A stretch of DNA of 36,045 nt from Marivita sp. (GCF_017643905.1 NZ_JAEPMO010000024.1:1-36045), one strand, 5' to 3'. Positions 8,312-16,689 are shown, counted from the stretch's first letter. Notes: generated by a model not told the origin, from the letters alone. Program-made: numbers and translations.

Positions 8312-9406
8312 ATGTACGTGGCAGTCAAAGGCGGCGAACGCGCCATCCAGAATGCCCATGCTTGGCTGGCCGAGGAACGGCGCGGCGACACATCTGTGGC
8401 CGAACTCTCGGTCGCGCAGATCCGCGAACAGCTTTCCCTTGCCGTAAACCGCGTGATGGCAGAAGGGTCGCTTTACGATCCCGATCTGGCCGCTTTGGCC
8501 ATCAAGCAGGCACGCGGTGACCTGATCGAGGCGATCTTTCTCATCCGCGCCTATCGCACCACCCTGCCCCGCTTTGGCGCGTCCGCCCCGGTGGACACCG
8601 GCAATATGGCTTGCGACCGGCGCATCTCGGCCACGTTCAAGGATCTGCCGGGTGGACAGGTGCTTGGCCCGACCTTTGACTACACGCACCGCCTGCTGGA
8701 TTTCAAACTCGCCGCCGATGGCGAAACACTGGAAGCGCCGATGCGCGAGGCCGAACCCGGCCCAGTTCCGCACGTCACCGAATTTCTGAACAAGGAGGGG
8801 CTGATCGAAGAGGCCCCACAGGACGAAACAACGCCGCCCGACCTGACGCGCGAGCCTTTGGAAATGCCAGCAGACCGCGCGCTGCGCCTGCAAGCGCTGA
8901 CCCGCGCCGACGAAGGCTTTACCCTGTCGATGGCCTATTCCACCCAGCGTGGTTATGCCCGCAACCACGCCTTTGTCGGCGAATTGCGCATCGGCACCGT
9001 CCCGGTCGAGATGGAGATCCCCGAATTGGGCTTTGCCATCGAAATCGGCAAGATCACCCTCACCGAATGCGAAACCGTCAACCAGTTCAAAGGCTCCAAA
9101 ACCGAGCCGCCCCAATTCACGCGCGGCTACGGTCTGGTCTTCGGCCAAACCGAACGCAAGGCGATCTCAATGGCGCTGGTCGACCGGGCGTTGCGGTGGG
9201 AGGAACTGGGCGAAGACAATGTCGGCGCCCCGGCGCAGGACGCGGAATTCGTCCTTTACCACGCGGACAACATTCAGGCGACAGGGTTCCTCGAACATAT
9301 CAAGCTGCCGCATTACGTGGATTTCCAGTCCGAACTCGAGCTTGTTCGCAAACTGCGCCGCGAGGTCGAGGCATCGCAGAACCAGCATCAGGAAGCGACA
9401 GAATGA
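8312..9406 (+). CDS. phnI: C-P lyase complex subunit PhnI (nucleosidase-like)
   Basis: This 364-aa protein matches PhnI in length and sequence: it opens MYVAVKGGERAIQNAHAWLAEE and has TGNMACDRRISATFKDLPGG in the middle. Near the C-terminus it carries the Cys/His-rich-to-acidic region around LTECETVNQFKG and a closing DFQSELELVRKLR. PhnI with PhnG and PhnH exchanges the adenine of ATP for phosphonate, giving ribosyl-triphosphate phosphonates. I chose ATG 8312, 1 bp after the phnH stop; the ORF-track start at 8252 lies within phnH. It is followed by a 250-bp gap before the next plus-strand gene, unusual inside this otherwise tightly overlapping operon. Confidence 0.94.
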   Translation: MYVAVKGGERAIQNAHAWLAEERRGDTSVAELSVAQIREQLSLAVNRVMAEGSLYDPDLAALAIKQARGDLIEAIFLIRAYRTTLPRFGASAPVDTGNMACDRRISATFKDLPGGQVLGPTFDYTHRLLDFKLAADGETLEAPMREAEPGPVPHVTEFLNKEGLIEEAPQDETTPPDLTREPLEMPADRALRLQALTRADEGFTLSMAYSTQRGYARNHAFVGELRIGTVPVEMEIPELGFAIEIGKITLTECETVNQFKGSKTEPPQFTRGYGLVFGQTERKAISMALVDRALRWEELGEDNVGAPAQDAEFVLYHADNIQATGFLEHIKLPHYVDFQSELELVRKLRREVEASQNQHQEATE

Positions 9407-9408
9407 CC

Positions 9409-9576
9409 TCAGTCGCCGCCGCCATCTCCGCCGTCACACCCGCTGTCGCCATCACCATCCGACGACCCTTCGAGCGCCGAATTCAGCCAACTGCCCTCAA
9501 AGCAGATGCCGATAACGGTTCGACCAGCCAGCAGGGCGACAAAGCCCAGCACAATCAGGTTCACCGTCCAGTCCAT
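9409..9576 (-). CDS. Small membrane protein with Gly/Asp-rich, Cys-containing tail (antisense, phnI-HAD gap)
   Basis: This 55-aa ORF runs opposite to the phn operon. One N-terminal membrane segment (VNLIVLGFVALLAG) is followed by a short linker and a low-complexity tail rich in Gly and Asp (SDGDGDSGCDGGDGGGD). The chosen ATG (9576) has a GAGG Shine-Dalgarno 5 nt upstream; the longer ORF-track start lacks one. Its stop lies 2 bp from the phnI stop, and it fills most of the phnI-HAD gap. Small alphaproteobacterial membrane proteins with such tails are familiar, but no function is known to me. The good start, membrane segment and gap-filling position favour a real gene. Confidence 0.5.
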   Translation of the reverse strand: MDWTVNLIVLGFVALLAGRTVIGICFEGSWLNSALEGSSDGDGDSGCDGGDGGGD

Positions 9577-9656
9577 AATACCTCGCGCACTTTCCGAGCG
9601 AAACGCGTAGCGCAAGAATACGGCCCTCTTGAGGCACTCCGTCCGGAGGGCTGCGC

Positions 9657-10259
9657 ATGACCAGGAAGCACGTCGTTTTCGACATCGGCGGTGTGCTGGT
9701 GGACTGGCAACCGCACCTCGCTTGGGCCGACCGGTTCGGATCAGCCGAGGCTGCCCATGCCTTCATCGAGCGCACCAATTTCCGCGCTCTCAACGCGCGC
9801 GGTGATGCCGGCGAACGCTTTGCCGATCTGGCGCTTGAGGTGAAAGACCCGGACGACCGAGCGCATTTTGCCGATTACGTGTCGCTCTACACGAAAACCG
9901 TCGTCGATCCGATACCCGGCACATGGGCCATTCTCGACAGGCTCAAGGCGCAGGGAACCTCGGTGCATGCCATCACCAATTGGTCAGCGGAAACCTGGCC
10001 CGAAGGGCTCAAGATGCATCCGCGTCTCGGTGAGGTGTTCGACGCGCTGGTCGTGTCCGGTCAGGAAGGCATCATCAAACCCGATGCACGGATTTTCCAC
10101 CTGCTGTGCGACCGCGCGGGCGTCGCGCCCGAGGCCTGCATTTTCATCGACGACGGTCTGCACAATGTCGAAGGTGCGCGCGCCGTTGGCATGGACGGCA
10201 TCCATTTCACCTCGCCCGAGGGGTTGGAAACCGCGCTGATCGAACGGGGGGTTCTATGA
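9657..10259 (+). CDS. HAD-superfamily hydrolase (HAD-IA type) within the phn operon
   Basis: This 200-aa protein has all four HAD motifs: nucleophile Asp9 in VFDIGGVLVDW, Thr in the TNWS motif II, Lys in GIIKPDARIF, and the acidic pair in FIDDGLHNVEGA. The residue two after the nucleophile is Gly, not the usual acid/base Asp of DxD phosphatases; YihX-like proteins share this DxG form. A GGAGGG Shine-Dalgarno 7 nt upstream fixes the start. It lies between phnI and phnJ on the same strand, so it may act on a phosphate ester made by C-P lyase, or clean up a side product. Substrate not determinable; dehalogenase or phosphatase activity both possible. Confidence 0.85.
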   Translation: MTRKHVVFDIGGVLVDWQPHLAWADRFGSAEAAHAFIERTNFRALNARGDAGERFADLALEVKDPDDRAHFADYVSLYTKTVVDPIPGTWAILDRLKAQGTSVHAITNWSAETWPEGLKMHPRLGEVFDALVVSGQEGIIKPDARIFHLLCDRAGVAPEACIFIDDGLHNVEGARAVGMDGIHFTSPEGLETALIERGVL

Positions 10260-10264
10260 CCCTT

Positions 10265-10468
10265 TCAGCCGCGACGACGCTTCAGAGGCAGGTCGAAAAT
10301 GCCGCTCTGGTTGGACGTGTCGGCAAGCCAGCCGTCCGGACCAATCAGGTCGCTGGGCAACAGCCGTTCCAGACGTGGCAGGATACGGAACAGGACGGAT
10401 TCGAGGGCCAGCCAAGCCACAAGGGACCCGCCTGCCCACCAAAGAAAAGACATCAGCAACGCGACCAT
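10265..10468 (-). CDS. Small hydrophobic protein (antisense, HAD-phnJ gap)
   Basis: This 67-aa ORF runs opposite to the phn genes. It has an N-terminal membrane segment (MVALLMSFLWWAGGSLVAWL) followed by a basic/hydrophobic soluble tail ending in PLKRRRG. I chose the ATG at 10468 because a GGGGG Shine-Dalgarno-like run lies 5 nt upstream and the membrane segment starts right there; the ORF-track start at 10582 lies within phnJ. It ends 5 bp from the HAD stop and fills the HAD-phnJ gap. I do not recognise a family. It mirrors the other antisense small membrane ORF at 9409-9576, which raises suspicion that both are real. Confidence 0.4.
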   Translation of the reverse strand: MVALLMSFLWWAGGSLVAWLALESVLFRILPRLERLLPSDLIGPDGWLADTSNQSGIFDLPLKRRRG

Positions 10469-10533
10469 AAGACCCCCGGGTTTTCGGACAGCGACTCGTT
10501 GCGTCGCATTAACCACAGCAGTGAGACAGTCTT

Positions 10534-11394
10534 GTGACACCCTCCTCAGAATATAATTTTGCCTATCTGGACGAGCAAACAAAGCGCATGATCCGCCGCG
10601 CGATCCTCAAGGGTCTGGCGATCCCCGGCTATCAGGTGCCCTTCGCCAGCCGCGAGATGCCGATGCCGTATGGGTGGGGCACAGGCGGCGTACAGGTCTC
10701 GGCCGCCGTGCTGACGCCGGATGACCGGTTCAAGGTGATTGATCAGGGCGCTGACGACACCACAAACGCCGTGTCCATCCGCACCTTCTTTGAACGTACC
10801 GCAGGCGTCGCCATCACCACCGCCACGACCGAGGCAACGGTGATCCAGACCCGCCACCGCATCCCCGAAGTGCCGCTCACCGAAGGCCAGATCCTTGTCT
10901 ATCAGGTGCCGATCCCGGAACCGCTGCGTTTCCTCGAACCGCGCGAGAGCGAGACCCGCAAGATGCACAGTCTTGAGGAATACGGCCTCATGCATGTGAA
11001 GCTGTATGAGGACATCAGCCGTCACGGCCACATCGCCACCTCCTATGCCTACCCGGTCACGGTCGAGGCGCGCTATGTGATGGACCCGTCGCCCATTCCG
11101 AAATTCGACAACCCCAAACTGGGGGATTGTCCTGCGATCCAGTTGTTCGGTGCAGGCCGCGAACAGCGCATCTACGCGCTGCCGCCCTACACGCAGGTGG
11201 TCAGCCTCGATTTCGAGGATCACCCGTTCGAGGCCTCGAAAGCCGACCACCCTTGTGGTCTTTGCGGGGCCGAGGACAGCTATCTCGACGAGGTGATCGT
11301 CGACGATGCCGGCGGACGGATGTTCGTCTGCTCCGACACCGATTATTGCGAAGGGCGGCAAGCGGCCGGTCATCGCGGAAAGGACGCGGCATGA
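10534..11394 (+). CDS. phnJ: Carbon-phosphorus lyase PhnJ (radical SAM)
   Basis: This 286-aa protein is the catalytic C-P lyase, cleaving the C-P bond of 5-phosphoribosyl 1-phosphonate to give 5-phosphoribosyl 1,2-cyclic phosphate plus a hydrocarbon. Counting from the GTG at 10534, Gly32 (the glycyl radical residue in E. coli PhnJ) is in place in AIPGYQVP. The four cysteines of the non-canonical Fe-S cluster region fall at 241, 244 (CGLC), 266 and 272 (CSDTDYC), the same numbers as in the E. coli enzyme. The GTG start has only a weak Shine-Dalgarno, but the numbering agreement supports it. It overlaps phnK by 4 bp (ATGA). Confidence 0.96.
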   Translation: MTPSSEYNFAYLDEQTKRMIRRAILKGLAIPGYQVPFASREMPMPYGWGTGGVQVSAAVLTPDDRFKVIDQGADDTTNAVSIRTFFERTAGVAITTATTEATVIQTRHRIPEVPLTEGQILVYQVPIPEPLRFLEPRESETRKMHSLEEYGLMHVKLYEDISRHGHIATSYAYPVTVEARYVMDPSPIPKFDNPKLGDCPAIQLFGAGREQRIYALPPYTQVVSLDFEDHPFEASKADHPCGLCGAEDSYLDEVIVDDAGGRMFVCSDTDYCEGRQAAGHRGKDAA

Positions 11395-12161
11395 CCCCCC
11401 TTCTGTCAGTTCAGGGCATCACTAAACGCTACGGCGCGCATATCGGGTGTGCTGATGTCTCCTTCGACCTTTATCCCGGCGAAGTCATGGGCATCGTGGG
11501 TGAATCCGGGTCCGGCAAGTCCACGCTGCTTAACTGCATGGCAGGCCATCTGCGCCCCGATGCGGGATCGGTGGTGTTCGACACACGCGGTCACGGCCCC
11601 CGCGACACCGTCACCATGTCCGAACCCGAGCGCCGGATGCTGGGCCGCACCGATTGGGCCTTTGTCCACCAGCACGCCCGCGACGGTCTGCGCATGGGCG
11701 TGAGCGCGGGCGGCAATGTGGGCGAACGGCTGATGGCCGTGGGCGCGCGTCACTATGGCGACATCCGCGACAAGGCTGTGGATTGGCTCGAACGGGTCGA
11801 GATCGACGCGAGCCGCGTTGATGACCGCCCTACGACGTTCTCCGGCGGGATGCAGCAGCGTCTGCAGATCGCGCGCAACCTTGTCACCGGGCCGCGACTG
11901 GTCTTCATGGACGAACCCACCGGCGGGCTGGACGTGTCGGTGCAGGCGCGGCTTCTCGATCTTCTGCGCGGGCTGGTGCGCGACATGGGGCTGTCGGCGA
12001 TCATCGTGACCCATGACCTTGCCGTGGTGCGCCTTCTGGCGGACCGTCTGATGGTGATGAAGGATGGACATGTCGTCGAAAACGGCCTGACCGATCAGGT
12101 GCTCGACGATCCGCAGCACGCCTACACGCAACTCCTTGTCAGCTCTGTTTTGCAGGTGTGA
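11391..12161 (+). CDS. phnK: Phosphonate C-P lyase ABC-type ATPase PhnK
   Basis: This 256-aa ABC ATPase has Walker A GESGSGKST, signature FSGGMQQRLQIARNL, Walker B LVFMDEPTGGLD and an H-loop in VTHDLAVVRLLA. PhnK docks on the C-P lyase core complex rather than serving a transporter, and ATP turnover by PhnK/PhnL is thought to open the complex. I chose ATG 11391 (MTPLLSVQG), which overlaps the phnJ stop (ATGA). The ORF-track start at 11127 is inside phnJ. phnL starts 4 bp downstream. Confidence 0.95.
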   Translation: MTPLLSVQGITKRYGAHIGCADVSFDLYPGEVMGIVGESGSGKSTLLNCMAGHLRPDAGSVVFDTRGHGPRDTVTMSEPERRMLGRTDWAFVHQHARDGLRMGVSAGGNVGERLMAVGARHYGDIRDKAVDWLERVEIDASRVDDRPTTFSGGMQQRLQIARNLVTGPRLVFMDEPTGGLDVSVQARLLDLLRGLVRDMGLSAIIVTHDLAVVRLLADRLMVMKDGHVVENGLTDQVLDDPQHAYTQLLVSSVLQV

Positions 12162-12165
12162 GACC

Positions 12166-12888
12166 ATGATCGACCTTTCCAACGTGTCCAAGACCTTCAC
12201 CCTCCACAATCAGGGCAGTGCGGTGATCGAGGTGCTGAGCGATGTCAGCCTCACCGTCGCCTCCGGCGAATGTGTCGCACTCACAGGCGCATCAGGCGCG
12301 GGCAAATCCACGCTGATGCGGATGATCTACGGCAATTACTGCGCCCAATCCGGCGCGATTCGGGTCGGCCGTGTGGACCTCGTGCAATCCGAACCGCGCG
12401 AGATCATCCGGCTGCGCCGCGAAGTGTTGGGCTATGTCAGCCAGTTCCTGCGTGTCGTGCCGCGTGTGCCGACGCTTGACGTTGTGGCAGAACCCCTGCG
12501 CGCCGTCGGTGTCGGCAGCGATGAGGCCCGCACACGGGCCAAAGAGCTTCTGACCCAACTCAACATCCCCGAACGGTTGTGGTCACTGTCGCCCACCACG
12601 TTTTCGGGCGGCGAACAGCAGCGCGTGAACATCGCGCGCGGCTTTGCCCACCCCTATCCGGCCATGCTGCTGGATGAACCAACCGCCAGCCTCGATGCCG
12701 CCAACCGCGAGGTTGTCCTGTCGCTGATCGAAGCGGCCAAGGCCCGTGGTGCCGCGATCATCGGCATCTTCCACGACGAAGCCGCCCGTGCCCGCGTCTG
12801 CGACCGCGAAATCGACGTGAGCCGTTTTACCCCCGGCATGTCCTCAAGCAGCGAAGCTGTGGGACACTGCAACGAGTCTGCAGCATGA
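12166..12888 (+). CDS. phnL: Phosphonate C-P lyase ABC-type ATPase PhnL
   Basis: This 240-aa ABC ATPase has Walker A GASGAGKST, signature FSGGEQQRVNIARGF, Walker B AMLLDEPTASLD, and an H-loop in GIFHDEAAR, as expected for PhnL. It pairs with PhnK on the C-P lyase core complex. I chose ATG 12166 (MIDLSNVSKTF), 4 bp after the phnK stop; the upstream ORF-track start lies within phnK. It overlaps phnN by 4 bp. Its D-loop and Walker motifs are intact. Confidence 0.94.
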   Translation: MIDLSNVSKTFTLHNQGSAVIEVLSDVSLTVASGECVALTGASGAGKSTLMRMIYGNYCAQSGAIRVGRVDLVQSEPREIIRLRREVLGYVSQFLRVVPRVPTLDVVAEPLRAVGVGSDEARTRAKELLTQLNIPERLWSLSPTTFSGGEQQRVNIARGFAHPYPAMLLDEPTASLDAANREVVLSLIEAAKARGAAIIGIFHDEAARARVCDREIDVSRFTPGMSSSSEAVGHCNESAA

Positions 12889-13430
12889 GCGCGGGTCGCC
12901 TCATCGCCGTCGTCGGACCATCAGGTGTCGGCAAGGACAGCGTCATGGCGGGCATGATCGCCGCGCAGCCCGATATGCGCCTTGTCCGTCGCACCATCAC
13001 CCGCGCACCGGGTTTGGGGGGCGAAGACTACGACGCCGTGACACCGTCAGAGTTTGACGCGGCAGCACGCAACGGTGCGTTCTGCGTTCATTGGTCGGCG
13101 CACAGCCTGTCCTACGGCATCCCGTCGGATGTTCTGTCCGACGTACGAAACGGCAAAGACTGCATCGCGAACTTCTCGCGCAGCGCACTTGCGCAGGCAG
13201 CAGAGATCTTTCCAAGACTGATTATCCTCAACATCACAGCCTCACCCGCCACTCTGGCCCATCGTCTGGCAGGGCGCGGACGGGAAACCGAAGCGGAAAT
13301 CGCCGACCGTCTGGCGCAGGCCGACAAATGCCTGCCCACTGGTTTGGACGTGGTGACCATCGCCAATGACGGCGCGCTTGCGGACACCATCGACATGGCG
13401 CTCTCGGCCCTTCAACCGGCAAGGGTATAG
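12885..13430 (+). CDS. phnN: Ribose 1,5-bisphosphate phosphokinase PhnN
   Basis: This 181-aa guanylate-kinase-like P-loop kinase has Walker A VGPSGVGKDS and the usual PhnN pattern of RRTITRAP near residue 45 and SYGIP near residue 75. PhnN phosphorylates ribose 1,5-bisphosphate to PRPP, recycling the ribosyl product of phosphonate breakdown into central metabolism. The ATG overlaps the phnL stop (ATGA). The 3' end overlaps the convergent DUF1045 gene by 19 bp. Confidence 0.93.
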   Translation: MSAGRLIAVVGPSGVGKDSVMAGMIAAQPDMRLVRRTITRAPGLGGEDYDAVTPSEFDAAARNGAFCVHWSAHSLSYGIPSDVLSDVRNGKDCIANFSRSALAQAAEIFPRLIILNITASPATLAHRLAGRGRETEAEIADRLAQADKCLPTGLDVVTIANDGALADTIDMALSALQPARV

Positions 13431-14083
13431 CGTTGGATCAACTCGAACCGCCCATCCTCACGCTCTCCGACCAAGCCCACCTCGTTCATCACGAACGGTG
13501 CAGGCAAGGACGGCAAATGCACTTGGGCCAATTCCTTCCAATGGTCGATCTCGTCTACCGGCAGTCGCCCGGTCAGGGTCAGGTGAAAGCGGAATTCCTC
13601 CATCACGTACGGGTATCCCCAGCGTTGCAGCAACGCCTCCTGCCGGTCCGACAGCCGCGCTTTGCGACGGCGCTCCAACTCTGGCTCATCGGGCGGTGCG
13701 CGGAACGCATCCAGTGCCTCGACACATGTGGCGGCAACGCGCGCGATGCCGGATGTGTCCCCAACCGGAGTGAGCGCAAGGAAGCGACCCAGCGCGGTCA
13801 ACGCGAGACCATCGCTCAGGGCAGGCGCACAGGCCGCCGCCATCTGCGACACCGCATCCTGCAACCCCGAAACATCCGTCCCTTCGGCCAGCCGGAAGGG
13901 CGGTTTCAGCGTTCCATGGAAGCCATATTTTCGCTGTGTCATTGTCACGTCATGAAGACCGGGCACATCTTGCGGAATCGAGTCGCGAGCAGAAACGCAA
14001 TCCCAACCCAACCAGGCCGCACCAAAATCGGCCAATGCCCCTTCGGGCGGCAGATAATAAATCGCAAAGCGAGTGTATGACAT
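13412..14083 (-). CDS. DUF1045 phosphonate-operon protein, 2H phosphoesterase-like
   Basis: This 223-aa protein belongs to the DUF1045 family found in phn operons. Two HxT motifs of the 2H phosphoesterase fold are visible, GFHGTLKPPF and FRFHLTLTGRL. 2H enzymes open cyclic phosphates, and C-P lyase makes 5-phosphoribosyl 1,2-cyclic phosphate, normally opened by PhnP. No phnP is in this window, so this protein is a plausible substitute (inference). ATG 14083 is chosen because AGGAGAG lies just upstream; the ORF-track ATG 5 codons earlier overlaps this ribosome-binding site. It is divergent from phnM with a 49-bp gap and convergent with phnN. Confidence 0.88.
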   Translation of the reverse strand: MSYTRFAIYYLPPEGALADFGAAWLGWDCVSARDSIPQDVPGLHDVTMTQRKYGFHGTLKPPFRLAEGTDVSGLQDAVSQMAAACAPALSDGLALTALGRFLALTPVGDTSGIARVAATCVEALDAFRAPPDEPELERRRKARLSDRQEALLQRWGYPYVMEEFRFHLTLTGRLPVDEIDHWKELAQVHLPSLPAPFVMNEVGLVGEREDGRFELIQRYTLAG

Positions 14084-14132
14084 GAACTCTCCTTTCATTT
14101 CGACCCATGTGGCAGAGGCTCATGACGGTTCC

Positions 14133-15275
14133 ATGTCAGAGGTCCTGCATCTTGCCAATGCTCGCCTCGTTTTGCCCAAAGAAGTGATCGTCGGACAGAT
14201 CCTGATCGTGGATGGCCTGATCGCGAAGATCGAAGAAGGCGACAGCGTGCCGCGCGGCGCAATCAATTGCGACGGCGACTATGTCATGCCGGGGCTGGTG
14301 GAGCTGCACACCGACAATCTCGAACGGCATATCGAACCGCGTCCCAAGGTGGATTGGCCCCACCTGTCCGCGCTGCTGGCTCATGATGCCGAACTGGCGT
14401 CGACCGGGATCACAACCGTGTTCGATGCGCTGCGCGTCGGGTCCATCCACAATTCGAAGTCGGGCTATGGCGAATATGCCCGCAAGCTAGCGGATGAACT
14501 TCTCGAGGCACGGGCGGCCGGACATTTCAAGATCAGCCACTTCCTGCACCTGCGCGCCGAGATCTGCTCAGAGACCCTGCTCGAGGAAATGGCTGCGTTC
14601 GGTCCCAAAGACCGGGTCGGCATTGTCAGCATGATGGACCACACCCCCGGCCAGCGGCAATTCCGTGACATGACCGCGCTCAAGAATTACGTCACCAAGA
14701 AGCGTGGGATGAACGACGCGGAATTTGCCGAGCACGTCGCCAATCTCAGGCAACTGCAGGAAAAGTATGGCGAGCTACATGAAAAGGGGGCGGTTGCCGA
14801 AGCCCGCCGCTATGGCGCTGTGCTGGCCAGCCACGACGACACCACCGCCGATCAGGTCGATGTTTCGGCCGCCAATGGCGTGGGCTTTGCCGAGTTTCCC
14901 ACCACCCGCGAAGCTGCTGCCGCATGCCGGTCGCACGGGATCGCGGTGATGATGGGCGCCCCCAATCTTGTGCGCGGCGGGTCGCATTCCGGCAATGTGG
15001 CAGCACGCGAACTGGCCGAGGCCGAGATGCTCAACATCATCTCGTCCGACTACGTACCCTCCGCACTGCTGCTTTCGGCGTTCCTGTTGGCGGATATCTG
15101 GGACAACCTGCCAGCGGCAGTTGCTTGCGTCAGCGCCAACCCAGCCAAGGCAGCAGGACTGTCGGATCGCGGGCGGCTGGAGACCGGGCTGCGCGGCGAT
15201 GTGATCCGCGTGCGCACGGTGGGCACCACACCCTTGCTGCGCGGCGTCTGGAGCCGGGGAGAACGCGTCGCCTGA
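14133..15275 (+). CDS. phnM: Alpha-D-ribose 1-methylphosphonate 5-triphosphate diphosphatase PhnM
   Basis: This 380-aa amidohydrolase-fold enzyme removes diphosphate from the ribosyl-triphosphate phosphonate before PhnJ acts. Visible metal-site and family motifs are ELHTDNLERHIEPRPKV, VSMMDHTPGQRQF, SHDDTT, GAPNLVRGGSHSGNV and SSDYVPSALL. I chose ATG 14133 (MSEVLHLANARLVLP), which matches the start of PhnM proteins. The 20 extra codons in the ORF track overlap the DUF1045 ribosome-binding site. It is set apart from phnJKLN, with the DUF1045 gene on the opposite strand between them, and probably has its own promoter. Confidence 0.95.
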   Translation: MSEVLHLANARLVLPKEVIVGQILIVDGLIAKIEEGDSVPRGAINCDGDYVMPGLVELHTDNLERHIEPRPKVDWPHLSALLAHDAELASTGITTVFDALRVGSIHNSKSGYGEYARKLADELLEARAAGHFKISHFLHLRAEICSETLLEEMAAFGPKDRVGIVSMMDHTPGQRQFRDMTALKNYVTKKRGMNDAEFAEHVANLRQLQEKYGELHEKGAVAEARRYGAVLASHDDTTADQVDVSAANGVGFAEFPTTREAAAACRSHGIAVMMGAPNLVRGGSHSGNVAARELAEAEMLNIISSDYVPSALLLSAFLLADIWDNLPAAVACVSANPAKAAGLSDRGRLETGLRGDVIRVRTVGTTPLLRGVWSRGERVA

Positions 15276-15300
15276 TCCGGCAGCGACCACGATTGCGACA

Positions 15301-15325
15301 GCGGCAGGATCGGCCTTCCTGCCGC
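15301..15325 (+). terminator. Hairpin downstream of phnM
   Basis: A perfect 9-bp inverted repeat, GCGGCAGGA / TCCTGCCGC, with a 7-nt loop lies 25 bp after the phnM stop and 143 bp before the MFS start. The downstream T run is poor (ATCTTG), so it may be only a weak rho-independent terminator, or a Rho-assisted one. Confidence 0.6.
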
Positions 15326-15468
15326 ATCTTGCATCGCGGCATCGCATGCCGGACAAACCTGCACAGCCAGACTCAGTTTGACAGAAAGCCACCCATGGCC
15401 GTCCTGCGCCCTGACATGTTGAAAAAGCCGAGCCGCGGCATGGTCGAACGGCGCCTTGGCCGCGCTCT

Positions 15469-16674
15469 ATGATTACGCGCGACCATCTGCCTGCAATCGG
15501 GCTTGGGATCAGCCAGATCATCGGCTACGGCACGCTGATGTACGCCTATGCAATCCTTCTGCCGCACATGGCCGAGGATCTGGGGCTGAGCCTGTCTGAC
15601 GTCTTCGGCATCCTGTCGCTGGGGTTGTTCTTTGGGGGTCTCATGTCCCCCGTGGCAGGCAAGCTGGTGGACCGATATGGCGGGCGCTGGGTCATGACGA
15701 TCGGGTCGGTGGTGGCGGCGGGGGCCGTTCTGTCGCTCAGCCGCGTGGACAGCACACCAGAGCTTTTCGTGGCGATCCTGCTTGCCGAAAGCGCGGGCAT
15801 GTTCGTGCTCTACAACGTGGCGTTTGCGTCGGTGGCACGGCTGGACCTGTCCATTCCTCCACAAAAGTCGATCTCGATCATCACCCTGTTTGGCGGGGTC
15901 GCATCTACCATCTTCTGGCCATTGACGCTGGCGCTTTACACAGCGCTAGGCTGGCAAAGCACATGGGTCGTTCTGGGGATCGCACTTCTCCTGACCTGCG
16001 CGCCGATCCATTTCATTGCCCTGCGCGGAACCAAAATCACCCCGGACAGCCCCCCGAGAAGCCCACGCCCCAACTGGCCCGAACTGACAGGCCCGCTGCG
16101 CAAGCAGGGGATGCTCTGGATGGTGATTTCGTTCGTCTGTTCGGGCTACATCATGGGCGCGGTGATGACGCTTTGGGTCACCAATGTGCAGGACCTCGGC
16201 CATTCCGCCACGCTGGCAGCGCTTGCTGGTGCCGTGATCGGCCCATTCAAGACCGTGGGCCGGTTCTTCGAGATGGTGGTCAGTCGCAACCTCTATCCGC
16301 GTGTCACCTATGCGCTGAGCCTTGGTCTGATGTTCGCAGGGTTTTCCGTCCTGCTGGTCGTCGGTTTCACCCTGCCCGGTCTCATGCTGGCTGCGGCGCT
16401 TTACGGCATGGGGGACGGGATCAAGACAATCGCCCGCGGCACCCTGCCCCTCGCCCTGTTCGGAGCCAAAGGATATGGCGCACGGCTGGGCTGGATTTCC
16501 TTTGTGCAGATGGGGATCAACGCCTCTGCCCCCTTCGCCTTTGCGTGGCTCACCCAGGCCTATGGCGGCTGGTGGTCGTTCCTCGTCATGGCGCTGTGCC
16601 TCTGCGCCGCCATTGCCACATTCCAGTTGATCCCGGACCCAAGACCCAAAGCCTCTGACACGGCGCTGGGGTAA
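15469..16674 (+). CDS. MFS transporter
   Basis: This is a 401-aa major facilitator superfamily protein with about 12 hydrophobic segments. After the second segment it has the MFS loop signature in GKLVDRYGGRWVMTIGSV. The N-terminal opening ISQIIGYGTLMYAYAILLPHM resembles the oxalate/formate- or CynX-like MFS antiporter clades, but no substrate can be assigned. The ATG overlaps the stop of a 25-codon upstream frame (ATGA at 15469-15472), which may be chance. It follows phnM on the same strand after a hairpin; a role in export or import of a phosphonate-related compound is possible but unsupported. It is convergent with the next MFS gene. Confidence 0.88.
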   Translation: MITRDHLPAIGLGISQIIGYGTLMYAYAILLPHMAEDLGLSLSDVFGILSLGLFFGGLMSPVAGKLVDRYGGRWVMTIGSVVAAGAVLSLSRVDSTPELFVAILLAESAGMFVLYNVAFASVARLDLSIPPQKSISIITLFGGVASTIFWPLTLALYTALGWQSTWVVLGIALLLTCAPIHFIALRGTKITPDSPPRSPRPNWPELTGPLRKQGMLWMVISFVCSGYIMGAVMTLWVTNVQDLGHSATLAALAGAVIGPFKTVGRFFEMVVSRNLYPRVTYALSLGLMFAGFSVLLVVGFTLPGLMLAAALYGMGDGIKTIARGTLPLALFGAKGYGARLGWISFVQMGINASAPFAFAWLTQAYGGWWSFLVMALCLCAAIATFQLIPDPRPKASDTALG

Positions 16675-16689
16675 TCACGGACGCCTGGA

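Noticed and set aside
9067-9660. 197-aa plus-strand ORF spanning phnI and the following gap
   Set aside because: Frame shadow of phnI extended into the gap; composition is Arg/Pro-rich as in high-GC shadows.
15394-15472. 25-codon frame overlapping the MFS start (ATGA), possible leader peptide
   Set aside because: No clear ribosome-binding site and no regulatory structure that would explain a leader; overlap can arise by chance.
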